Below, in pieces: positions 1-5,700 of a stretch of 8,331 bases of DNA. Origin of the DNA: Candidatus Sumerlaeota bacterium (GTDB taxonomy: Bacteria; Sumerlaeota; Sumerlaeia; MWCT01); contig JAPLSR010000327.1 of NCBI GenBank assembly GCA_026398545.1, positions 1 to 8,331 on the forward strand. Reading direction: 5' to 3'. Each line of letters begins with the position of its first letter. The stretch's first letter is position 1. The notes below the pieces were generated by a model. That model had not been told where the DNA came from, ran no database searches, and saw nothing but the letters and a program-made list of their open reading frames with translations. A program made the position numbers and the translations under genes.

Positions 1-55
1 TTTGAATAAAATTGACTATCATTGTTTATGATAATTTAACCCATCTGTCACCCAA

Positions 56-409
56 TTATCCCGGCGGCCAGGAAAAGACCCGCCCGCCCAGAAGATGCAT
101 ATGAACATGAAATACCGCCTGCCCCGCATTCCTGTTGCAATTGAATATCAGACGATACCCGCCGGAAGAAATCCCCTCCTTCGCCGCAAGGTCTCGCGCC
201 GTGAGGAGCAGTTTGCCCATGAGCTCTGCATCTTCCTTTGCAAGGTCATTCGTCGTCTGGATATGTTTGCGCGGGATGATAAGTATATGAGTGGGCGCCT
301 GGGGATGGATATCGCGAAATGCCACAATCTCATCCGACTCATAAACTATGGTTGAGGGTATTGCCTTCTTGGCGATTTTGCAAAAGAGGCAATCTTTTTC
401 CTCCGACAT
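56..409 (-). CDS. HIT-family (HinT-like) nucleotide phosphoramidase/hydrolase
   Basis: The 117-residue protein is a histidine-triad protein. The triad H101-V-H103-M-H105-L-L lies near the C-terminus, followed by GGR and the terminal WPPG typical of HinT proteins. An N-terminal C7-x2-C10 pair, followed by the K-I segment, matches the zinc-binding form of the family. The D-I-H-P-Q-A-P-T-H and P-R-K-H-I segments (residues 33-50) are the usual nucleotide-binding core. Family members hydrolyse purine nucleoside phosphoramidates such as AMP-lysine in the cytoplasm, with the middle or last His of the triad in catalysis; the natural substrate here is unknown. I chose the ATG at 409 because AGGAGG (419-424) lies 9 bases upstream. 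The in-frame GTG at 427 would place that Shine-Dalgarno inside the gene. Length is normal for HinT, so the gene looks complete. It is transcribed divergently from the HEAT-repeat gene and probably stands alone. Confidence 0.93.
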   Translation of the reverse strand: MSEEKDCLFCKIAKKAIPSTIVYESDEIVAFRDIHPQAPTHILIIPRKHIQTTNDLAKEDAELMGKLLLTARDLAAKEGISSGGYRLIFNCNRNAGQAVFHVHMHLLGGRVFSWPPG

Positions 410-418
410 GATTTTCGT

Positions 419-424
419 CCTCCT
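419..424 (-). promoter_or_regulatory. Shine-Dalgarno site of the HIT gene
   Basis: On the minus strand this reads AGGAGG, 9 bases before the ATG at 409. It decides that start against the in-frame GTG at 427, which overlaps the site. Confidence 0.75.
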
Positions 425-472
425 CACCTTCAGATGATTTTACTTTACTTTGAGGCTCTTTTCCACTTCATA

Positions 473-502
473 ATAATACTTGTTAAACAATCATTGGTGC
501 AA
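473..502 (-). promoter_or_regulatory. Possible promoter of the HIT gene
   Basis: On the minus strand TTGCAC (497-502) is followed after 18 bases by TATTAT (473-478), a plausible sigma-70-type pair. It would give a leader of roughly 55-60 bases before the ATG at 409. The region is AT-rich, so chance matches are common. A small inverted repeat, TTGTT-A-AACAA (480-490), lies between the two boxes and could be an operator. Nothing in the sequence shows that it is used. Confidence 0.28.
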
Positions 503-514
503 TTTTCAAGGAAA

Positions 515-571
515 ATGTATGAGTACAAGTTGCAAGTTCCGGGGGCAAATACCCATTGTATGAACTATTGA
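515..571 (+). other. Probable true 5' end of the HEAT-repeat gene, out of frame by one base
   Basis: An ATG at 515, preceded by AAGGA (508-512), opens a frame that reads MYEYKLQVPGANTHCMNY and stops at 569-571. The large HEAT-repeat frame is open back to a stop at 520-522 but has no ATG or GTG there; its only early start is a TTG at 556 with no convincing ribosome site. If one G is added to the five-G run at 541-545, the ATG at 515 reads through as MYEYKLQVP, then GGKYPLYELLNEI, into the large frame. This gives a smooth N-terminus and a normal start. I infer that these bases belong to the downstream gene. The alternatives are an 18-residue leader peptide or chance. Confidence 0.5.
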
Positions 572-3183
572 ATGAGATACGAACATCCCTTACCAGAGGC
601 GATACTGCCGGTGCGCTCAGTCTGGTGCAAAAGGCTGTTTCTGTTTCCGGGAGTACGCCACAGGATATTGGCGACGCCATTGGTCGGGCGGCTGTCTATG
701 CTTATGACGATTTTTCCGTGCAACCTGTGGAGGAATTTTTCAACACCCTGCCCGCCCTTTTGCCTGAAGCCGCCCTTGCCACTTTCAAATCCCGCCTTGA
801 ACCCCATGTCTCCCTCACACATGAGTGTAAGAAAAAACTGGAAGATGTCTTCATGGAACGCGCAGGCAGGGAGCTCAACAATGCTGTCCGCGCCGGTTCT
901 ATTGAAACCGCCCTCCGGATGTGTAATTACCTCTTCTCCATGGAAAAATCCCGGGATGGGAAGATGCGCATGGCTTCCATCATCGGCAATATCCTTGGCA
1001 CGGTTGAGACCCGCCAGGATGAGGTGAAAAATCTCATTCGGAAGCTCCGCCACATTGCCGCCTCCTGGGATGTTTCGGAGGAGGCTATCGCTCATGTGGA
1101 AAAAACCTCACAGGAACGTCTGGCTCTCATGTTCAAAACTCAGGTTGAGAACAGGGGGGTCCAGTGGTTCCGTATACTTTCCACAACCACGGCAGAGATG
1201 AAGAGATATTTGCCTCTTTCCACCACCATCGGAGAGCCTGGGAAGGAAGATATTGAGAAAATCAGGAATCTTATACGCTCCCTCATCCGCTGTTATTTTC
1301 TCCCTCCCCATAATGGCTTCTGGGAGGATATTGTTTCCCTCCTTGTGGAGTTCTGCCCTCGGGAGGTTTCGACCGCCAGCGCCGCCGCCGGCATGGAATC
1401 ACGCCTTTTCAATTCACTCACGCCCCTTCAAAAAAGGGTGATTATCACCGTCATGACAGAACTGGGCGAGAATCAGTTCCTTATCGATGAGATGATTCAA
1501 TTTGCCACCGACCACAAGGGAGAGCGCTACCAGCATTTTGCCATTGAGATTCTGGGCGGGTTCAAAGCCGAGGGGGCTGTGGATTATTTCGTCGGGTGCC
1601 TGAAGGATAAGAGTCTTGTCCCGCTGCGCTCTGTAGTCATTGCCGCCCTGGGCTCACTATACCATCCCAGGGCGAGGATTGCGTTGAAGGAATTGTTACG
1701 CGCCGAGTTGTCGGTCAAACCCATTGACCCAAGTCGTCGTCAGGGGGCGACCAACATCCTTCTTGCATTAGCCAAGATCTCCCGGAATAAAAATCTCTCG
1801 CCCGATGAGCGCAATGGCATCATCCGGGATGTTATAGAACTGCTGAACAGGAAAGACCCGCGTTTAAACCTGATTTGCTCGGAGAATTTTTTCCTTACAA
1901 AACCGGCTGAGATTAACAGGGTGTTTCGCTCCTGGGCTGTGCAATCTCTTGTGGAAGGGTTCTGGCTAAAGGACATCTCGCCGGAATTCAAAAAGGGGTC
2001 TCAAGCCGGACCTCAGAGCGGGCATACCATCCTGGGGCAAAGGGAAAATTGGTTAGACCATCTTGTCCGGTTCGGTCCCGAGTTTTTGCCTGAGGTCATT
2101 GAAACGGCAGAGCGCTTCATGATACATTATTCCAGCGCTTACATAGCCATCGGGGAACTCATGGCGCATATCGGTGATGAGCGCGCTATTCCGCTCCTGG
2201 AAAAACTCCTCATAGCCACGTTCACAACGGATGATGCGGCGTTCCTGAAATATGAGAAGGAGCATTACTGGGATGTCATTACGGAGAGCCGCCAGGTTCT
2301 GAACAAGGATAAAATTGCATCCACCCTTATCTATGCATTGAACAAGATTGGCGGCACCCGCGCGGATTGTGTCCTTGCCGACCTTCATGAAAAAGTTCAG
2401 GCAGGGCATTTCATCATACCCGGAGATGAAACGGGAGAGATGCTTTTCAAGGCTCATGAGAGGCTCACCGCCGCCTCAAAGGCGGAAGAGAAAAATGTTT
2501 GCCCAGATGTCATCCCCGCGGGCGGCGTCTCTGAAAAGGCAATCGGTAAGGCGCTCAAGTCCCTGAAGAGGCTATATCTGTTTTCCAGCGCTAAAACCAA
2601 GCGCCTCAAGAAGGTGGCAGCCCTCCAGACCCTTGGACAGGTGAAAGACCCCAAACTAAAAACCATTCGGACTATCATCGCCTATTTAAAAGACCCTGAC
2701 TCCCTTATCGCCGCCGCCGCGTCCGCCGCCCTTGTGGACTACAACACACCCCCCATGCAGGTAAATATACTGTCGCCATTTCTGCACGCACTCTTCCGCG
2801 AATGGAACACCGCCTCGCCGAAGCTGAGAAAAAAAATTGAGGACATCCTCAGGAAACTCAGACCGGAACGTGATATCATGCGGAAAAATATCCGCACGGC
2901 TATCGATGACGAGAAAGACCCACGAGTGAGATTCGCCATGGAAAAAATTTTCGCACCAAGCATCCTTACTCCTACTGTCAGCGCAAGACTAACGCCTCCT
3001 CCCGGGGAGGAGGGAACGTCCGAGGGGAAGAAGGAAACACCCGCACCTCTCATGAACAAACTTGACCTCCTGGAACAGAAGCGGCTCGTCCTTGAGGCAA
3101 GGCGGCGCTGGATTGCAGGCGGTAAAAAGGGTGAGCCCCCCAAACCTGATGATTTTACACCAAAGACTAAGAGCCCCGAATAA
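556..3183 (+). CDS. Large HEAT-repeat protein of unknown function
   Basis: This 875-residue protein is almost wholly predicted alpha-helical. It has no signal peptide, membrane segment or recognisable catalytic motif, so it is probably a cytoplasmic scaffold or adaptor. Residues 1-300 are helical and TPR-like in character but do not match a family I can name. HEAT/PBS-lyase-type helical pairs are clearest at about 325-390 (pattern A-I-E-I-L-G-G-F ... A-V-D-Y-F), 528-556 (I-G-D-E-R-A-I-P-L-L-E-K-L-L) and 680-730 (V-K-D-P-K-L ... L-K-D-P-D-S-L-I-A-A-A-A-S-A-A-L), with another likely pair at about 757-800. The last 75 residues are a low-complexity Pro/Lys/Glu-rich tail holding one charged helix (L-D-L-L-E-Q-K-R-L-V-L-E-A-R-R-R-W). 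The TTG at 556 is the first possible start in this frame, but the real start is more likely the ATG at 515 through a one-base frameshift. Neighbours give no functional link. The existence of the gene is secure; the repeat assignment is good, the role unknown. Confidence 0.85.
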   Translation: MYELLNEIRTSLTRGDTAGALSLVQKAVSVSGSTPQDIGDAIGRAAVYAYDDFSVQPVEEFFNTLPALLPEAALATFKSRLEPHVSLTHECKKKLEDVFMERAGRELNNAVRAGSIETALRMCNYLFSMEKSRDGKMRMASIIGNILGTVETRQDEVKNLIRKLRHIAASWDVSEEAIAHVEKTSQERLALMFKTQVENRGVQWFRILSTTTAEMKRYLPLSTTIGEPGKEDIEKIRNLIRSLIRCYFLPPHNGFWEDIVSLLVEFCPREVSTASAAAGMESRLFNSLTPLQKRVIITVMTELGENQFLIDEMIQFATDHKGERYQHFAIEILGGFKAEGAVDYFVGCLKDKSLVPLRSVVIAALGSLYHPRARIALKELLRAELSVKPIDPSRRQGATNILLALAKISRNKNLSPDERNGIIRDVIELLNRKDPRLNLICSENFFLTKPAEINRVFRSWAVQSLVEGFWLKDISPEFKKGSQAGPQSGHTILGQRENWLDHLVRFGPEFLPEVIETAERFMIHYSSAYIAIGELMAHIGDERAIPLLEKLLIATFTTDDAAFLKYEKEHYWDVITESRQVLNKDKIASTLIYALNKIGGTRADCVLADLHEKVQAGHFIIPGDETGEMLFKAHERLTAASKAEEKNVCPDVIPAGGVSEKAIGKALKSLKRLYLFSSAKTKRLKKVAALQTLGQVKDPKLKTIRTIIAYLKDPDSLIAAAASAALVDYNTPPMQVNILSPFLHALFREWNTASPKLRKKIEDILRKLRPERDIMRKNIRTAIDDEKDPRVRFAMEKIFAPSILTPTVSARLTPPPGEEGTSEGKKETPAPLMNKLDLLEQKRLVLEARRRWIAGGKKGEPPKPDDFTPKTKSPE

Positions 3184-3231
3184 CATCGCATGAGAAATTT
3201 ACCCATTCTTTGAAATAACCGCAGATTTTTC

Positions 3232-3257
3232 TTGCTTCTCGCGGGAATATATATAAT
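3232..3257 (+). promoter_or_regulatory. Possible promoter upstream of mqnA
   Basis: A perfect TATAAT (3252-3257) sits in an alternating TATATA tract. The nearest -35-like box, TTGCTT (3232-3237), is only 14 bases away, shorter than the usual 16-18. It would give mqnA a leader of roughly 70 bases. A second pair, TTGTTC (3293-3298) and TATTAT (3315-3320) with a 16-base gap, is better spaced but would start the mRNA downstream of the AGGA that appears to serve the mqnA GTG. Either fits mqnA being transcribed separately from the HEAT-repeat gene. Confidence 0.3.
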
Positions 3258-3332
3258 ACAAGCCAGTTTAGTTATCCTTAAATGGACCCTGCTTGTTCTC
3301 TATGACGACTCTCATATTATAGGATATAAACC

Positions 3333-4196
3333 GTGTATCCTCCTGAAAATGTTGATGAAAGCCCCCTCCTTCGGGTGGGAATTCAGACCAGTCTTAATAC
3401 AAAACCGCTGTATTGGAGATTGAAAGAAATTGCTCCCGACATGGAACTCAAAGAGGGAACATCGAGGGATTTATCCAATCTTTTAACAAAGGGAGAGCTG
3501 GACGTGGCGCTCGTTCCGTTACTCACCATCCTGCGCAATCCCGACCTCAGCGTCATTCCGAAAATATCCGTCACATCCCGCGGTCTGGCACGGAACTCCA
3601 TTTTGTTCTCCAAGGTTGCCCCGGCTGATATCAAGACAGTCCTGGTTGACCGCAGCTCCGTCGACTCCAGTGCCCTCTTGCGTGCCCTGTTCAATATCAG
3701 ATGGAGCACGCAACCGGTGGAAGTCCTCTCATCAAAGCCGCTGATGCCCGACTACCCCTTCATGTCAATGAACTATGATGCCTTCCTTGTGATTGGCGAT
3801 AGCGCCATGCAGGTCAGAACAGAGTTTCCTTACAAAATTGACCTCGGGGAGCAATGGCAGCAATGGACAAACTTGCCCTTTGTATTTTCCGTGTGGGGGA
3901 TGAAGGCGGGACTTGAGGGACCGGCGTTAGAGGAACTCTTTCTCCAGGCAAAGGAGGAAGGCATCGGGGTAATAAGCGAAATCGCAAAAAAGGAACATGG
4001 GCGACTTGGACTGAATGAACATGCATGTCTTGATATCTTATACAGCACCATATATGATCTGGGTGAGGAGGAACTTAAGGGAATCGAACGTTTCCATTTC
4101 TTCATGGAAGAGTTACGGATTTGCGAGCCATATATGGAGTTAAAATTTTACGGTGGCGACCAGTTTCAAATTCATCCCATCGGAAAAAAGCCGTGA
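3333..4196 (+). CDS. mqnA: Chorismate dehydratase, futalosine pathway (MqnA)
   Basis: The 287-residue protein fits MqnA, which dehydrates chorismate to 3-enolpyruvyl-benzoate, the first committed step of futalosine-dependent menaquinone synthesis. The family has a periplasmic-binding-protein type II fold but is cytoplasmic, and no signal peptide is present here. Visible signatures, in order, are V-G-I-Q-T-S-L-N-T-K-P-L (residues 15-26; the family usually reads Y-L-N-x-x-P-L), G-E-L-D-V-A-L-V-P-L (54-63), the S-R-G-L-A-R-N-S-I-L-F segment (82-92) and D-R-S-S-V-D-S-S (106-113). The start is a GTG with AGGA (3321-3324) 8 bases upstream. The 13 residues before the first strand are a little longer than in typical members. 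MqnD is related but begins with a different cysteine- and proline-containing motif, so MqnA fits better. None of mqnB, mqnC, mqnD or mqnE is in this window. A more divergent DUF178 relative cannot be fully excluded. Confidence 0.82.
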   Translation: MYPPENVDESPLLRVGIQTSLNTKPLYWRLKEIAPDMELKEGTSRDLSNLLTKGELDVALVPLLTILRNPDLSVIPKISVTSRGLARNSILFSKVAPADIKTVLVDRSSVDSSALLRALFNIRWSTQPVEVLSSKPLMPDYPFMSMNYDAFLVIGDSAMQVRTEFPYKIDLGEQWQQWTNLPFVFSVWGMKAGLEGPALEELFLQAKEEGIGVISEIAKKEHGRLGLNEHACLDILYSTIYDLGEEELKGIERFHFFMEELRICEPYMELKFYGGDQFQIHPIGKKP

Positions 4197-4440
4197 GGAG
4201 AGAATGAAGGGCATTTGTTTGAGCTTTTAAACATAAAAATAAAACTCTAATATCACTCAGACACATTTATAGAATTTAAAGGTGACGACCGCCTCCCCTG
4301 CGTTTTTAAGAATATTTCATCCAGAATTCGACAACCCCAGCATCCCCCATGTGAGCTTTTCCAATGATTCAGGTCTAACCTCTGACGGGAAATTGTCTTG
4401 ACGGAAAATTGAATGCGTTTTTTCATCATAAGTCTTATTG
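4197..4440 (+). other. AT-rich spacer between mqnA and the hdr operon
   Basis: I find no supported gene here on either strand and no clear hairpin-plus-U-run terminator after mqnA. A good Shine-Dalgarno (GAGGAG, 4195-4200, overlapping the mqnA stop) precedes an ATG at 4204, but that frame closes after eight codons (MKGICLSF). The rest is stop-rich in all frames. Its 3' part holds an imperfect direct repeat and leads into the hdr promoter. Confidence 0.6.
4383..4411 (+). repeat. Imperfect 13-base direct repeat upstream of the hdr promoter
   Basis: TGACGGGAAATTG (4383-4395) is followed by TGACGGAAAATTG (4399-4411): 12 of 13 bases match, with a 16-base period. If transcription begins near 4478, the copies lie at about -95 to -67, where an activator or repressor could bind in tandem. 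The regulatory role is inference; the repeat is directly visible. Confidence 0.45.
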
Positions 4441-4441
4441 T

Positions 4442-4472
4442 TTGACAAAAAAGACCGTTTGTTTATTATAAT
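4442..4472 (+). promoter_or_regulatory. Strong sigma-70-type promoter of the hdr operon, likely leaderless
   Basis: A perfect TTGACA (4442-4447) is followed by the overlapping -10 candidates TATTAT (4464-4469, 16-base spacer) and a perfect TATAAT (4467-4472, 19-base spacer). Either would start transcription at about 4475-4480. The hdrC ATG is at 4479, and the bases before it (ATTAAAAT) hold no Shine-Dalgarno. The mRNA therefore probably begins at, or within a few bases of, the start codon. Confidence 0.65.
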
Positions 4473-4478
4473 TAAAAT

Positions 4479-4988
4479 ATGGCTGACCCGATAAGAATTG
4501 ATAAGGACGCGCTCAGGTTCTGTGAGGAGGTGCTGAAGACACCCGGAGGCGAGAACCTCCTGAGGTGCTTCGCCTGCGGAACCTGCACTGCAAGTTGTCC
4601 GGTGCGCGAGACGGATGAGCGCTATAACCCACGGCGCATCATCCGCATGGTGCTCCTCGGCATGAAGAATGAGGTGCTCCGCTCGGATTTCATCTGGCTT
4701 TGCTCCACCTGCTATACATGCTCAGAGCGCTGTCCACAGGGTGTGCATCTGACCTCCATCATGCGCGCACTGAAGAATATTGCGGTTCGGGAGGGCATCA
4801 TTCCCCCGTCATTCAGGATGCAGGCAAAAGCCATCCGGGAGATGGGCAAACTGTATGAGATTGAGGACTTTGATAACAAGAAGCGGGCGAGGATGGGTCT
4901 GCCGGAACTCGAGAAGAAATGCCCCGACCTCGAGGCGCTTATCTCGCAGGGGAAACTGAAGGACATTCGGCGCGCAACCTTGCCTTAG
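4479..4988 (+). CDS. hdrC: Heterodisulfide reductase-like subunit C (two [4Fe-4S] clusters)
   Basis: The 169-residue protein is HdrC, the small iron-sulfur subunit that relays electrons between HdrA and HdrB in the cytoplasmic complex. Two four-cysteine motifs of the form C-x2-C-x2-C-x3-C-P are intact: C30, C33, C36, C40 and C75, C78, C81, C85. The helical core after them (M-R-A-L-K-N-I-A-V-R-E-G-I-I-P-P, then E-I-E-D-F-D-N-K-K-R-A-R-M-G-L-P) is the usual HdrC continuation. The C-terminus is odd. Family members normally end some 10-25 residues after the point equivalent to L-I-S-Q-G-K-L-K-D-I. Here the frame instead reads R-R-A-T-L-P and stops, and those last codons are out-of-frame hdrB sequence. 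The protein is therefore nearly complete but has lost its natural end. The ATG at 4479 has no Shine-Dalgarno and fits a leaderless start. It is the first gene of hdrC-hdrB-hdrA. Confidence 0.9.
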   Translation: MADPIRIDKDALRFCEEVLKTPGGENLLRCFACGTCTASCPVRETDERYNPRRIIRMVLLGMKNEVLRSDFIWLCSTCYTCSERCPQGVHLTSIMRALKNIAVREGIIPPSFRMQAKAIREMGKLYEIEDFDNKKRARMGLPELEKKCPDLEALISQGKLKDIRRATLP

Positions 4989-5674
4989 CGGAAAAGGCGG
5001 GCGCGGACATCTGCGCCATCTGCACCGCCTGCACGGGCGTCCTCACTGAGACCGCACAGGCGCTTGCCACCGATGAGGCGAAACGGCAACACATGAATGA
5101 AAGGCTGAAGGACATCGGTCTCACGTATAACGGCGGTGTCAAGGTGAGACATTTCGCCCGCATCCTGTATGAGGAGGTTGGGCTGGAACGCATCGGGGCA
5201 AAAATCACGCATCCACTCACCGGACTTCGCATCGCCCTCCATTACGGCTGTCATTATCTCAAACCGCACGAGATTTATGACGGTTTTGACTCGCCGGAAA
5301 ATCCTCACACCCTTGATGAGCTCATCGCCGTGACAGGTGCGGAAAGCGTCTCCTACATGAACAGGATGCGTTGCTGCGGCGGGGCGCTCCTCGCTGTGGA
5401 TGAAAATCTTGCGCTGAAAATCAGCAAGGAAAAACTTGACCAGATGAAGGAGTTGGGCGTGGACGCCATCGGGCTTATTTGTCCATTCTGCAGTGTGATG
5501 TATGAATCCAACCAGAAAAAGATAGAGACCACCTTTGAGACGATGTACAATCTGCCCGTATTATTTCTCCCGCAGATTCTGGGTCTGGCAATGGGGATGG
5601 ATGCAAAAGATTTGGGATTCAATATGAATAGAGTCAGAGCCAATGCCGTGTTGGAGAAGATCGGGATCAATTGA
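4919..5674 (+). CDS. hdrB: Heterodisulfide reductase-like subunit B, N-terminal part missing
   Basis: HdrB carries the disulfide-reducing site, where two CCG domains (C-Xn-CCG-Xn-C-x2-C) bind non-cubane [4Fe-4S] clusters. The second domain is whole: H-Y-G-C112, C153-C154-G-G and C189-P-F-C192, numbered from the ATG at 4919. Of the first domain only the final C35-T-A-C38 remains, just after A-R-N-L-A-L-A-E-K-A-G. The preceding C...CCG part, about 80 residues in family members (usual length about 290), is absent. The first 17 or so residues of this frame are hdrC sequence read in another frame and are not HdrB-like, so homology begins near 4967-4973. The ATG at 4919 lies inside hdrC, with only a weak purine stretch before it. 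Homology resumes cleanly and runs to a normal C-terminus. As written, the protein should not assemble both clusters. Either the gene is broken or the sequence is misassembled. Confidence 0.8.
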   Translation: MPRPRGAYLAGETEGHSARNLALAEKAGADICAICTACTGVLTETAQALATDEAKRQHMNERLKDIGLTYNGGVKVRHFARILYEEVGLERIGAKITHPLTGLRIALHYGCHYLKPHEIYDGFDSPENPHTLDELIAVTGAESVSYMNRMRCCGGALLAVDENLALKISKEKLDQMKELGVDAIGLICPFCSVMYESNQKKIETTFETMYNLPVLFLPQILGLAMGMDAKDLGFNMNRVRANAVLEKIGIN

Positions 5675-5700
5675 TAATTGACAATTGATAATTGATAATT
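5669..5700 (+). repeat. Heptanucleotide tandem repeat filling the hdrB-hdrA spacer
   Basis: The unit AATTGAT is repeated about 4.6 times: AATTGAT, AATTGAC, AATTGAT, AATTGAT, AATT. The first copy contains the last Asn codon and stop of hdrB; the last ends directly at the hdrA ATG. No Shine-Dalgarno is present. The AATT cores are self-complementary, but a seven-base period gives no strong hairpin. Confidence 0.85.

Noticed and set aside
17..33. Inverted repeat TATCAT-N5-ATGATA downstream of the HIT gene, as terminator or Fur-like box
   Set aside because: The stem is six A/T-rich pairs with no clear U run on the HIT strand, and the match to a Fur box is poor.
565..1095. Minus-strand open frame of 176 codons opposite the HEAT-repeat gene
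   Set aside because: Its composition reads as a shadow of the plus-strand frame (Gly/Pro/His-rich, no fold-like pattern) and it has no ribosome site.
3219..3244. Possible stem (CCGC-AGA with TCT-C-GCGG) after the HEAT-repeat gene as a terminator
   Set aside because: The stem is short with a bulge, the T run lies in the loop rather than after it, and it overlaps the putative mqnA promoter.
3232..3423. 63-codon plus-strand frame with a hydrophobic start, overlapping the mqnA start
   Set aside because: It begins at a TTG inside a promoter-like AT tract without a ribosome site, and its second half is mqnA read in another frame.
5678..5699. TTGACA at 5678-5683 with GATAAT at 5694-5699 as an internal promoter for hdrA
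   Set aside because: The gap is only 10 bases, and both boxes are by-products of the AATTGAT/AATTGAC repeat.
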